Made by a program: the position numbers and the translations under genes. From Paramarasmius palmivorus (Eukaryota > Basidiomycota > Agaricomycetes > Agaricales > Marasmiaceae): a stretch of DNA of 64,000 nucleotides. The DNA lies in NCBI GenBank assembly GCA_037176845.1, contig JAYKXP010000043.1, forward strand, positions 310,001-374,000, read 5' to 3'. Shown in pieces: positions 35,311 through 46,897 of this stretch. The notes beneath the pieces are model-generated. The model did no database searches and had not been told where the DNA came from. It worked only from the letters and a program-made list of their open reading frames with translations. Every line of letters begins with the position of its first letter. The stretch's first letter is position 1.

Positions 35311-35806
35311 CTACTGCCAATCACACTGCCCATCCGAAGGCATCTCACAACACGCAGGATCGACCTTGTACGCATCATCCAAATCAACCGTACCCCACGC
35401 AATACCCTCTCCATGAGTCAAATAGTCGACACCAGAATTCGCGACATTGAACAACCCGTCCACAGCAGAATCGACTGCGATAACGTAGATTCGCGTTTCC
35501 TTTGTACTTGAGTTGCCAGCAAGATCCACAGTCGGGGGAGTTGTAGTTGACGTTGGATGCGCCGCCTTTGGCGATTCGAGAGGGAAGGTCGCCGATAGTG
35601 TGGTATCCGCGGGTGATGAGGCCATTTTGGCCACTGGAGTGATGGAATCTGCGTCAGAAAGGTTCAATGAAGAGGATTGTTGGTACGAACCCTCCACAAG
35701 CAAGAGGCTCAAGTGATTGGTTAGGGTCGTCAAAGATGGAGTTGAACTTGAGTTGATACGCAGAGACAGAGGTGGCGAGAGCAACAAAGGCTGCGAAGAA
35801 CTTCAT
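35311..35806 (-). pseudogene. Cerato-platanin family gene with one-base frameshift (copy 2)
   Basis: Two exons: 35691-35806 (signal peptide MKFFAAFVALATSVSA and first strand) and 35311-35633. The intron sits in the same place as in the 50.5-kb copy. After the GSCW Cys block the frame shifts by one base near 35494 (one extra G in the minus strand). Downstream blocks such as IAVDSAVDG and the final Cys region are read in the other frame, and the total is a multiple of three only if one base is skipped. The C terminus carries extra acidic residues and an additional Cys pair compared with its relatives. It is most diverged from the other copies, so decay is plausible, but a sequencing error cannot be excluded. 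Confidence 0.75.
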
Positions 35807-36729
35807 GACGATGACGAGGAAGACGACGCGTCGGTGGTATCGAAGAGGATGTGAGTCGATAAGACCCGGTATTGAGAGGTGAGACGCGGTACATTTTATA
35901 GTGACGACTACTCACCTTCAGGGCATCCCAAGGCTGCCTATCTCCCGGATGGCTCGTTTTTCCGTTCCGTATTATTCTTGAGGCGCTTTCGGAAGTTTCA
36001 CGTCGAATATCCTGGCTTGTGTTCGGATCGGCCGACATTCATCGCGTTCCTGGATGCTAAACCTTTCGCCCAACGCGACGTAATAGAGAATCAAAGCGCT
36101 GGACCGACATGACATCTCGATGAAAACCTCATGCCTGTCCTCTTGCTGTACCAGAAAGCTCGAAGGATTCCGGGACACAGGCGGATAGAGGTGTATGGCC
36201 CAAGCCCACAAAACGCGGAAGAGGTTATTCAAAGCGGTAAAACTGCATTCCGCAGGCCTATTCGAGTGTTGGTTTAGCCTTGTGGGCCACGGGTTTTGAC
36301 GACCGCATTTCGTCGGGAAAAAAGTCGAGGTTGTTCACAGTGATTGATTACACTCCGATGCGAATCTTCAGGTCTCCGTAGACCTATGCTAATGGCCAGT
36401 CCTGCGAATTTTGTTCTATTGAGTTAGGTCCCATAAGAATCAAAGATGTGCATACCTAAAGGTCTGAAGCATAAAGCATACTGTGGGCGTAGGATGGCGG
36501 ACCGGGACAACAAGAAAATCAATGGTCACGGTGGCTGTACACCGTGCCTGCAACATGGCACGTGTTTGTCGTACGCATTGCCGTGAATTCAAACTATTCA
36601 GCATTCATGAGGCTACTTAGCGCTTGGACTGCACAAATCTATAAACACCGTTTACGGAAATGGATGCGCTCATTATCAATAGCACTCAAGCAACGTCAAC
36701 TTCGAAGACCTTATATCCAATGCTCCTAC
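35807..36729. other. Promoter of copy 2, otherwise no supported gene
   Basis: A TATA-like element (TATAAAAT on the minus strand, 35894-35900) lies about 90 bp upstream of the cerato-platanin start. The rest shows only short overlapping open frames. Confidence 0.45.
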
Positions 36730-37640
36730 ACGTCTGGACTATTTAACCACCACTCTCAAAGTCGATATCCCCTTCTGGTCTAGCTACAGGTTCGTATCAA
36801 AGTCCTCCAACTGGTTTTCCGCACTTTGCCTGAATTCGTTCGAGAACATGTCAGTTACTGACGGCGATTGTTGCGGCAGGGGGCAATCAGGGAGTGTACG
36901 GTGTCGTCAAAAGCGTCGACGATGAGGATGCAGTCATGCCAGGCTGCGGCATCGGTTCCGCCGGATCATTGAACCACTGTCCGAAATCTCTCTCAAAGTT
37001 GATATCCCCATCTGGTCTGAACAGGTTCGAATCAAAGTCCTCCAATTGGTCTGCCACACTTTGCATGAACTCATTCGAAAACATGTCAGCTGCCGAGAAT
37101 GGTGACAGAGATAATAGACGCTTTTTGGGTGTCGTGAATAGATAAGGCGGCGTTGTCGACACGGGCGTATCCTGTGCTTCCGCTCCGAGTTGTGCCTGCA
37201 ATGTTGGTCTATCAGATACGATAAAGATACGGGTGGACCACTGAATCGTCGTACGTCTCCTTCATACGTGGTGGGCTCCGTAGTCTTGTTAGTTCCCTAA
37301 GTACAGAATCAGAAAAATAAAGTCGAAGAAGAAGTGTGTGTACCCCTCCAACTGCAGAAGACTCGTCAGAGCGACCAGCTTGAGTAACTTTTTCCATGAC
37401 AGTACCACGGTCCTCCGCCTGAGTTGCCGCCGTGCTCAACAAACCGGTCTGTTGCTGCGATATTGTTCCCGACGCCGATGGCTGCCTACTAGTAGGCTCG
37501 GTTGCCTGCTGCGAGCAGTTGTCCTTGAGGTTCATCGATGAGGGAGTGAGTGGGGTATACTCCAAGCGAGATAACGTGGGCCCTAGGGTGAGAAGATCAA
37601 GCCGAACAGCTTCTGACATGCACGGAACACACCTTTTTCA
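36730..37640 (-). pseudogene. Partial copy of the LisH regulator C terminus (copy c)
   Basis: The frame 36887-37201 reads TTPPYLFTTPKKR followed by one intact acidic module (DMFSNEFMQSVADQLEDF, then the RPDGDINFERDFGQWFNDP block) and the linker PQPGMTASSSSTLLTTP. A second, frameshifted and partly decayed module follows at about 36730-36860 (NEF.QSAENQLEDFDTNL, then a stop). Upstream, 37212-37619 contains SSMNLKDN and Gln/Ser-rich sequence shared with copy b. The parent is the LisH gene at 40379-43191. No LisH domain is present. It may be a decayed fragment or a short expressed gene; splicing between the pieces is unclear. Confidence 0.6.
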
Positions 37641-37869
37641 CCACAAGCTTTGATTGTGCGGCGCTGAATTGGCGCTCAGCTCTGTCCAATAGCCTTTCTC
37701 GAATGAACTCTGCTTCTTGTGCCTTATTAGGCGGTGCCCATCGACCTATGACTCTAATCTGCTCTGATCTAGTGCGGGCTGTTCTACCAAGCGCCCAGTA
37801 ATCACCCAGAGCAACGTGTATCGGCTGGCATGATCTCTCTCCGAAGACTAGGCATGCTACGTCGGAATT
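37641..37869. other. Segment upstream of copy c
   Basis: The minus-strand frame 37597-37911 (containing RWAPPNKAQEAEFIRERLLDRAERQF) may be an upstream exon of copy c, but I cannot join it with confidence. Confidence 0.25.
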
Positions 37870-38097
37870 GAGGTATGTATATTTACACAAATACGAAACC
37901 TTGACGAACAAACTTCAGTGAAGGATAAGGGAATAGGTCATTGAAAAAAGAGAACACGCACACTTACTCTTTCCTGGCAGGGAAGAAGTACAAACCAAGC
38001 AACGAGAAACAAGTAGATGTATCGGATTAGACCACAGAAAGTTATCCGCGCACCCAACATAATATCGACCGCACCAAAACATCGCTACTAAAACCGC
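37870..38097. repeat. Copied 3' flank of the LisH gene
   Basis: This stretch matches 40081-40378 piecewise, including GTACAAACCAAGyAACGAGAA, ACCGACCGCACCA and CGCTCAAGGT, up to the stop codon of the coding copy. Because non-coding sequence past the stop is included, the duplication happened at the DNA level. Confidence 0.7.
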
Positions 38098-39220
38098 TCA
38101 AGGTCTCATATCCAATGCATCTACATCGTCTGGATTATTGAACCACTGTCCGAAGTCCCTCTCAAAGTCGATATCTCCGTCTGGTCTAAACAAGTTCGAA
38201 TCGAAGTCCTCCAATTGGTTCGCCACACTCTGCATGAAACCGCTCGAGAACATGTCCTCTACCGAAGATTGTTGCGATAGCGTCGGTAGAGATGCTGCCC
38301 AAAGCGAAGGTGCAGTATTCGATGGTGTGGCCGTTACTTCGTCCGGATCATTGAACCACTGTCCGAAATCCCTCTCGAAGTTGATATCAGTACTAAACAA
38401 GTCTGAATGTAGAATTTCAATCCTTTGATTGTATCTCCAGATTCTGCACAAACTCACTGAAGATTGGGTCTGGCACTGGTGACGGCAGAGGTAGCGAACG
38501 CTTCTCGGGAGTAGCGAATAAATAGGGCGGCGTTGTGGATACGGGGGTACCCTGCGCTTCTTCCTGTAGTATCGAGATGTTAAATGTGATGGAGAGATGA
38601 ATGCACCACTGGATGGGCCTACGTTGCTTTCGTGAGAAATGCGATCTATATCGCTCGTGCCCTGGAAATGGACGTTAGCATGATAAACAGGATCAGTATC
38701 AGAGAACAAGTTTGCGTACTGCTGCAATTGCTAAAGTCTCGCTGCCATGACCAGCTGGCGCTATCCCTTTCACACCATCAGTTCCCTACTCAAGCACTAT
38801 AGCCAGTCCCGTACCACGTCTCTCCACCTGAGATGATATCGATTTTTCTGGATCCAAGCTATCAATCCCTTGTTGCGGTACGGTCCCCAATGTTGTAGGC
38901 AAGCTACGCGCCGTTGTCTGATTATCCTTGAGGTTCATCGATGAAAGAGCGAGATCGGGTTTACCAACAGGCAAGCGAGGAAAGAGGGTAAGAAGGTCGG
39001 CAGTTGGGGAGCCTTGCAGAACAGCCTTTTGACACATGCTCGGAAAGCTTTGATTGTGCGGCTTGAGCTGGCGCTTATTGTGGCGGTCGCATGATTCAAA
39101 TATCAATGTGATTAGCGGCACATATTCATTACTGGGCGATGGAGTGATATCTAGTAACGCTGACTCGTACTGTAAGGAATGTTCGAGAACATCTTTATGC
39201 TTTGGAAGTCTGGCGCCCAT
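38098..39220 (-). pseudogene. Partial copy of the LisH regulator C terminus (copy b), two modules
   Basis: Minus-strand frame 38098-38727 ends with a complete acidic module (MFSSGFMQSVANQLEDF, then NLFRPDGDIDFERDFGQWF) preceded by the second half of another (DINFERDFGQWFNDPDE). The first half of that earlier module is present in a different frame near 38430. Upstream lies the same TPVSTTPPYLF.TP.KR stretch as in copy c, and 38786-39220 contains SSMNLKDN plus Gln/Ser-rich text also seen in copy c. So copies b and c come from one ancestor that already had two modules. An intron could restore a continuous frame, but I could not settle it. The first ATG is unclear. Confidence 0.6.
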
Positions 39221-40080
39221 TAATTAACCAATTAGAATCGTTCAATTCGCTGAAATCAACCTTTTGCGTACCATTTATCCACTTGATAATAGCTATCCAC
39301 GCCATGCTATATCCTTTTCGTCACGGTTATCCCAATGTTCTCCTTTTAAAGGTGGTGTCTCCAGCCTGGCGCCGAGTACCAGGGGCACGTAACCTGAGAG
39401 TCAGTTTCGTTAGAAAACTAAGTGACCGTACAGCGTAGTTCAGGTACCGCTCGTGATGTTCGAGGCTTGAGCGTTGGAGAATCTTCCGTTTAGCTTCGCC
39501 AAGTGTGTGTACGACTGAGCAGGCCGGATGAGCATTAGAAACGATCGACGACATCTTTTCGAGGATAATTTGCCTCAAGGCAACATTCTGGAGCGGTCGA
39601 TATCGTTTTGACTATGAGGATAGAAGCCTCGTTTGTCTATATCGAAGATCCTTGCCTATAGTCTTGCTTGGTCGAACTGGAAGGATGAAGAGCGTTCGAA
39701 GCTAGTACTCGAAAAGTCAACCCGATGAAACCTTAAACAATCGATTAGAACTTCCCGCGTTCCTTCAGAAATCCAAAGTTTTTCATCTTCAGTAATTTTG
39801 GGTAACGACGTTCCATCGCGAGGGTCCATGATGAGTTAAGAACAAGTTGTGGTTGGCTGACCTAATTCTCCATATCTCCGGTAGTGTATGAGTCTCGCGA
39901 ATCGTCCAGCTAGATATCGAAATAGCATGCATTCTCGACAAAAGAAATCGACAACAAGGGAGCGCAGGAGTGGATAGACGTACTATGTAAAACTACATGA
40001 AGCCAGGTAACAATAAAAGTAGGAGATGTAATCTAATACCCAGGGACATCATAGATCCTGGGGGGATATGCAGTAACAAG
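39221..40080. other. No supported gene
   Basis: Between copy b and the 3' flank of the LisH gene. Only short open frames without recognisable motifs. Confidence 0.4.
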
Positions 40081-40378
40081 GTATGTATATCGAAACACAA
40101 AGCAAGAAAGCTTGAAGAACATACTTTTGGTGAAGGGTAAGGTGATAGGGTTGTTGATAAATAAAACACACAGGGAAAGGAGGTACAAACCAAGTAACGA
40201 GAATAAAAAAAAGGTAGAATGAAACAAGGTGATTTATCCGACGCATCCACATATCAGCTACACCGACCGCACCACAAGAGTACCTTCCATCCAAGCCAGA
40301 AAGATCCATACAACGAAAGCAGGTGCGCGCGCGAAAGATTTTGAAAAAGATCCCAAACACTACTACTACCAACGCCGC
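40081..40378. repeat. 3' flank of LisH gene, duplicated at 37870-38097
   Basis: Non-coding stretch just past the LisH gene stop. It shares blocks of 15-25 bp with the flank of copy b, in the same order and orientation. Confidence 0.7.
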
Positions 40379-43191
40379 TCAAGGTTTGATATCCAGTCCT
40401 CCGGAATCACCCGGATCATTGAACCACTGTCCAAAATCTCTCTCAAAGTTAATATCTCCATCTGGTCTGAACAGGTTCGAATCAAAATCCTCCAATTGGT
40501 TCGCCACACTTTGCATGAACTCGTTCGTGAACATGTCAGTTACCTGTGGCGAGGGGTGTATCGGTGTCGTCAAAAGCGTCGATGATGAAGATGCAAGCAT
40601 GCCAGGTTGCGGCGTGGGGCCCTGGCTCTGTGGTGTCGGTTGTGAGCCCATTAATGGAGGTCCGCCTGGAGGTGCTTGTTGTGATAGTACTGGCGTTGAC
40701 GATGCCGTACCGGGATTTGTCGGTGTCATCCCCTGATTTTGCCCAGGTAGGTTCCGTGGACTTCCTTCGGCCTTTATCCCATCTTTGATTTGGTCCTTAT
40801 TCATCCCTGGGCTCTGTGGGGGAGGCATCGTTCCTCCTGGTCCTTGCTTCCTACCATTGAACGGTCCGACGCCTCCACCTTCCATATGTGGTGGACCACC
40901 AGGCAGTCTGTGCATATTGGCCATCGAATTTCGATATACCATCGCATTCTGTGGCGGTGGTTGAGAATTCGGGAATCCGGGATTAGGCATAGGTCTTCCC
41001 ATTGGCCCAGGGCCCGGATTGGGGCCAGGATTGTGACCAGGACCCTGCCCAGGCGCCTGTGCGGGATAGTTCGACGGAGACTGTTGTTGGGAGTTCTGAG
41101 GCGTGTTGCCTTCCATGGGCGACTTTCTCCGGCGCTTAGCATCGGGCGGAGACGAAGTGTTGTTACTGTCAGGCTAGAGACTCAAATTGAGCAAGAGTCA
41201 CAAGGCAAGCAGAGAATCACAAACCTCTTCGCCTGTAGCCGAATTACGCTTGCCAGCGACTCGTCCCGGTTGCATTCGCGGGGTATGACCTTGACTAGAA
41301 GCGCCTGGCTGACCTTGAGGAGGCCCCATGTTCGAAGACCCTGGTCCCATGCCCGGATTGTTCACGTTCGGAGGTAATGGTGGCCCGTTATGGGGTCTGC
41401 CAACATACTGAGTGCGATATATATGTACAACCCGACGCTGTAGTGGTCGAAATGTCAGTGACTAGTCTTCACTCCGTCACGCGAACGACCTCACCTTCTC
41501 TTCGGGAGATAATGCCGTAAAGTCCTTGTTTTCGACATTTGCGTCCCTCTTAACGTTGACCACCAGGTGTGGTGGGATGCTATGAAGAATATTGTGTACT
41601 TCCTGATCCGACATCATAGGACCTCCAGGCAAACTCATACCACCACCACCCATCATATTACCACCCATACCAATATTGCCCATCATACCGCTTGCCATCG
41701 GACTACTGCCCATAGGACCACCCATCATACTACCGCTTATACCCATATTACCACCACCACCAGGAGGTTGCCTGTTGGCTAACGACGGACTAGGGTTCAT
41801 ACCCCCCGGCTGTCCGGGACCGCCATCACCACTCCGACTTGGACTTCTTCCAACGCCCATATTAGGACCCATACCAGGTGGACCACCCATAGCCCCCATA
41901 CCCATATTCATACCCATATTCATACCAGGATTGCCCATACTACCCATCGGATATCCAGGTCCTGGCCCTTGCTGACTTTGCTGACCATGGGGACCTTGCG
42001 GATGCGGTAATATACTTCCAGGTTGACCAGGAGCGCCAAGTGAACCTCTTGGCCCCATGTGCGGTGACTGTCCAGGAGCCATCATACCAGGAGGCTGAGG
42101 TCCTGCAGGGTTTCGCTGCTGAAGAGGTTGTCCTTGTGAAGATCCAGGAGGTGAATGAGCGGTAGGCGGACTCTGGTAAGGTTGTTGACCAGGCTGACCA
42201 GGACGAGCGTTTGGATTGGGATTTGGTGGTTGATTTGGTGCGCCTGGCGGTCGTTGACCGAAAGGCGGGTTCGGCGGTTGACCAGGATTATTACCAGGGC
42301 CAGGACCAGGACCAGAACCGGGACCAGGATTGGGTTGCATGCCATTCATGAGATGCGGTTGTTGCGGTGGTGGTTGTTGACCTGGTTGAAATCCTGAGCC
42401 AGGAGGTGGTACAGTACCGGGTCCGACACCGTTAGGCATATTGCGCGGTGGCATACCTCCTTGAGGTGGCATCCCGTTAGGTGCTGGTGGCGGTCCTACA
42501 CGACCTTGTATGGCGCCGTTTGGAGCTGCTCCTGACGGCTGCGATATTGCTTGAGGAGGCTGATTCTGCCGTGCTTCCATCTGTCTGTGTTGTCGTATCA
42601 TACTCTGCTGATTTTGATTCTAGGACGAGAAAGGAATAAGCCAGAACATTCTCTGAGAAAATGGTGTATGGCGCACCTCAATGTAGATCATCGCATCGTC
42701 TGGACCCGTCTTGCTATTCTTTGCCGTGAACAATACCCAAAATACACTCCACCACCTGTAGAATGGACTGGTCAAATCCTAGCGAGCTATACAGTGTGCC
42801 AATGTACGCACTCAAATAATAGCCCCTGCCTCGCGTTGATTGGTGGTTGAGCATCTGATGCTATCTCTGCCTCTGCTAACAACTCCTTCGCAGTCTTCCT
42901 GAAGCCCCTCTTGTTGCAATAATCATAAATATAGATGTTGAACCTAAGTAGAAATATGCAAATTGGTCAGTTCCACGTATACGTATACAAGACGATGAGT
43001 CAAAGTCCGAGTCAAACGTACATCTTATCCCCCTCCCATGACAAGGCATTTGGGTCATTCGTACCCACCGAAGACGATGATGGTCCTGCTGGTATCGTCG
43101 TTGTCGATGGCGTGGGTTGCTGCTGGGAGCCTGGGGGACCGGGGGGCTGTGAAATGGGGGGCGGCTGCTGCTGTCCCGGGACAGAGGCCAT
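40379..43191 (-). CDS. LisH-domain transcriptional regulator (Flo8/Som1/SSBP-like), 837 residues
   Basis: Six exons (43022-43191, 42812-42943, 42677-42755, 41495-42619, 41225-41437, 40379-41173) sum to 838 codons. A Pro/Gln-rich leader is followed, at about 57-130, by a LisH-type (LUFS) segment: FNIYIYDYCNKRGFRKTAKE, ELLAEAEI, INARQGLLFEWWSVFWVLF. This domain, shared by yeast Flo8, filamentous-fungal Som1 and animal SSBP proteins, mediates dimerisation and assembly of co-regulator complexes. Residues 135-560 are very rich in Pro, Gly, Gln, Met and Asn. A basic stretch DAKRRRKSP near 580 could be a nuclear localisation signal. The last 45 residues form an acidic module (FMQSVANQLEDFDSNLF, RPDGDINFERDFGQWFNDP) that is repeated downstream in copies b and c. 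In fungi such regulators control filamentation, adhesion or development. Confidence 0.88.
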
Positions 43192-44592
43192 ATGAGAACG
43201 GGGAGTCCTAATAGTCGCGGTCGTCGTCCGCCTCGACGATGGCGGGGTCGAAACGAATAAAAGGAAAATGCAATTCGAGTGTGCAAGCGGGATAGGGTTT
43301 GTCTTTGTTTACAGTTATTGTCCCCGACGACGGCAAGTGGATCCGGAAAATACCCGAACAGTGTTACGCTCCGAGTCCGATACTCCAGACACGAGTATCC
43401 TCGATAGCCTTCTGGAAAAGTGGGGTACACTCGCAGAGAAAAATTCGAATAAAGTGGTCGATGGAGAACGTCAGAGAACAAAGGTCGTTTCTACGCACAG
43501 CAGTCCTGGACCGCAGATGATAAACCCTCGCACAGCATGAATCATAATGCCCTTCATTATAAATGTAACGGTACAGACGTGAAATGAATCAACAATCTAA
43601 CCTTGCATATTCCTATCTCTTCCCCTAAATTTCAATTTAGACGCATACCTACAGCGCCGCAGACATTGCATGTCGAGGAGGCCAGGAAGCTAGAGCACGC
43701 CAATAAGGTCCAGAGTGTCAAATCCGGAACAGTGGAATGCAGAAACTGAATAGGACTCTTTCCTCATGCGCACATTACGTCCGACTTTGACTCCTTGACG
43801 TATGCCGATTGGCTTCCGACACGTTCAAGCAGCAAGTCCACAGCAAGTTCTTATCTCTTCTCCACAGTCCGTAGACGATATCCATGAGGGATACCGAGGA
43901 GAAACCTAAAGTCTAAACTGTAGTTCAACGTGCATATGAAGAGGTCAGGCAAGCAGGAGTCGTTAGGATGGCAACCCGCGGTTGCACGGACAATAGAAGT
44001 CGAAGATGACGACCACAGGAAAGACCCATTGCCCAGCTATTCGGCCCGCGTCGGGTATACGTGAATGCCAGAGACTCGAAAGACTTGTATGGATAAGAAC
44101 GTTCCGACTCGAAGTCAACGAAATGTTACAGTAATGGGCCTGTGACGAGGTCTAGAGAGGTATCGCTATCGAAAGTAGTCTCGTCCTCCAGCGTCCTCCA
44201 AATGAATCCAGAAACTCGACAGTGGAGACCGGGGGCGAGAATGTTCCTGAATTTTGGAAAGCGATGCAGATGGCGGGATAATGAACCGGTGGCTTATTTC
44301 ATAGAGTCAAAAAATAGCTGCTCCCCACAGGCCACAATGAATTTCCTTGGACGAAACCTGGAGCTGGAAAAAGTGACCGGTCAGTCCCGGAGAGAATCCC
44401 AACCAACAATGCACAAACCTGGAGAGCGCACAACGAAGCATTTCCGGAAGCCTCGTCTTCGGAGTTGGATTCCGGAAATAGAATAGCTTTGGCATTGAAC
44501 ATACTACTGGAAATGATCCTCAAGTCTAGAGCATTCATCTGACCAAAAACAATTCAATGCAAGTAGCCCATTAGGGGTGCCCCTAATGCATA
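43192..44592. other. Upstream region of the LisH gene, no other supported gene
   Basis: Long 5' intergenic region, as usual for developmental regulators. Open frames on both strands (43268-43540, 44142-44486) are short and unrecognised. Confidence 0.4.
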
Positions 44593-44967
44593 TCACGAAG
44601 TACGGCTGGCAAAATGTGAAGAATGTCTGAACGCTAGGCATAAGTCAGGAAGAGTTGGGCCTTCGAGCTTCAGTACACCGTGTCTTCCTATGATTGATGA
44701 GCGCTTAGCTTCAGCTTGCGCAGAAATCGCAGACGCATTCATAGCAGAGGAATGATCTGAAGAATTCGGCCAATTACACTCATGAATGTTTCTATTGCTC
44801 ACCGATATTCGATGTTCCTTGAGCATGGTTGCGGCCATATGAATGTCGACCATTGTATACCTCTCGATCGATCCGATGCGCTTACAGGGTAGTAGAACTG
44901 GTCCTAGGAAAGCTAGTTCAGGGCAATTCACAGTAATATGGAAAACCGGCCCTGGTAGGGTATACAT
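44593..44967 (-). CDS. Unrecognised open frame, 124 codons
   Basis: Uninterrupted frame starting MYTLPGPVFHITVN. No signal peptide, domain or paralogue seen. It lies directly beside the hairpin-rich stretch at 45.0 kb and could be part of a mobile element or chance. Confidence 0.2.
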   Translation of the reverse strand: MYTLPGPVFHITVNCPELAFLGPVLLPCKRIGSIERYTMVDIHMAATMLKEHRISVSNRNIHECNWPNSSDHSSAMNASAISAQAEAKRSSIIGRHGVLKLEGPTLPDLCLAFRHSSHFASRTS

Positions 44968-45000
44968 TCAGCTTTCTGAGCGTTGAAGCCCAGTGGGGTT

Positions 45001-45140
45001 TTATCTGACGCTATCCGACGCCATTTGATGCCCTTCCCATTTGTCCAATAACGTCGGATGGTGTCGGATAGCGTCCTTAAGTGGGAGTTTTCACAGACGT
45101 TATCAGACGTTATTGAACGCTACCTGATAATTTCTGACAC
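45001..45140. repeat. Hairpin-rich stretch with GACGyTATCnGACG motifs
   Basis: Arms 45007-45030 and 45052-45075 are inverted repeats of 24 bp with four mismatches, all of them transitions. A second, weaker inverted pair lies at about 45095-45137 (CAGACGTTATCAGACG against its complement). The motif resembles the centre of the palindrome at 2565-2635. Confidence 0.65.
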
Positions 45141-46110
45141 AGTACTAGTTATGGGTATTTCTTGGTTCTAGGCTCGGTTCCCTTTGGGTTTTATTAGTGT
45201 AAATAATAAAATATATATTCAAGAACATACTCTAATTACAATACATCAACTCTACGCGTTACGCGTTACGACTACGAGTCAGCCGCGTATATACCCCACC
45301 GCTGGATCCCAACTATGCCCCAACCCTATGCCCTACTGCCCCCAGACACTGGACTCCCTGCTCCCTTACTCTCTACACCTCTTCTCCTAGCAACAAGTCT
45401 TCTCATGCAACGGTATCACTGTCCTTAGTAATATGGTGTTGTTAGGATGATAATGCGATATGAAAGGATCCCCTAGACTCACCGTAAGTTCCCCAAGGTA
45501 CTGGCGTCCAAAGTTGGTCCAAAGGTAGCCTAGGAGTCGCGTTGCAGTGAGAATTCAGAATCAAAGGCGAAAGGAGATTCAAAACGTACCCAAAGCCAGT
45601 CTTTCCTGAATTTAGAACGTGTATCGTATGTTCTTGAGCACGGATAGAGCAGATAGCGTAGGATACAGGTTGCGTAGAGGAGATGGTGGTGGTAGCAAGG
45701 CAAGAATGGGACGTGGGAGAAAGTGTCTCCGAAGTCAATTTGACCCTGACTCGCGCACGGACCAGCGGCGAGCTCGAAAACTTTTCAACGTGTTTTTCCA
45801 AGTTCCTCTGTCCATTCTGTAAAGTCCCAGATATATTTTCTGAGTATACGTCAGGTGAATATCGGCAGACATCGAATTTCTCAGATGGCATCGGATGGCA
45901 TCGAATCACGTCAAGCAACATCTCGTTGGGGTTGAAGTTCCGGATTCATATTAAAACGCAGCAACCTGCAACATTGGTCCTGTCAGAATCTAATGGATAC
46001 TGAATACTCAAGCGACTTACCACTACTGCACATTTGTGAGGAAAGAGTGCGGATGATAGGTGTGAAGATGGGCCTCTGATGGGGGTCGGGAAACGCATGG
46101 AACATGTGAC
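45141..46110. other. No supported gene; possible distal inverted repeat near 45.9 kb
   Basis: A 159-codon minus-strand frame (45442-45921) lies here, but it overlaps the repeat-like DNA and shows no domain. Around 45870-45940 the minus strand again shows GACGTGATTCGATGCCATCCGATGCC, matching 45007-45032 at roughly three quarters of positions. Confidence 0.35.
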
Positions 46111-46819
46111 CTGCCATCAGAGTTTTCGCTTAAAGTTACTGCCCCTTGTTGAGGGACCACCACCGTCACCGCGTCACCGTCATTGATGCAAGGAACTGTC
46201 GCCTCAAAATATGAGGTCTTTTCAAGAAAGATCCGATAGAGAGGAAAATGGCTTATAGTAGAGGCTGGATATTCAGGATGGGACGCTCAGGTGTGTTATT
46301 CACTCCGCTGGTTGTTTTCTGGGTACTAGCAGCCTGTAGGTTTTTGTCGCTAGGCAAGGGCTCTGAACACTCTGACAATGTGTTGGAGGGGAATGCTGCA
46401 TATATCCCAGAATTTCGAGGTAAGCCTCGTCTTTATCGATATCTGGAAATCTAAGGGTCACTGATGCTACGCGCGACAGAAAACATCTTGGTCGAAGGGA
46501 TATGGGCATGACTGTAGACAGTATGTCTGCGTTCACGGCTTTATACCGCGTGATCGAGAAACAGCCTAATCGACATCGATACACTCTTCGCCTAGGTCTT
46601 TTCTTTCACGGTCATCCAACTCCGTTTTCTCCCCTGGAAGTAGCAGTGAATGCTCAGCCAGTTCGAGCCAAGTCCAGGGGAAGGCAAAGGTTGAAAGCTT
46701 AGATCTGCGCCCTCACAGTAGGCTCTAGACGGAGACCCAGACGAACTCTGCCATGTTTGCCTGTTACAGTTGCTTGCGCTCCGCGACAAGTGCGTAATCC
46801 CTGTCCTCTGACGCTCTGG

Positions 46820-46827
46820 TATAAAAA
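46820..46827 (+). promoter_or_regulatory. TATA box of cerato-platanin copy 3
   Basis: TATAAAAA, 78 bp upstream of the start at 46898. The equivalent element of copy 4 is at 48740, 80 bp from its start. Confidence 0.6.
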
Positions 46828-46897
46828 CCGCATTAACCTAAGCACCTTTCATCAGAATCCCAGTCTCTTCACATACTTGACAACAAGCTACTATCTC

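Noticed and set aside
41567..42397. Plus-strand Pro/Ile and Arg-rich open frames
   Set aside because: They are antisense shadows of the Pro/Gly/Met-rich part of the LisH gene; low-complexity repeats keep all frames open.
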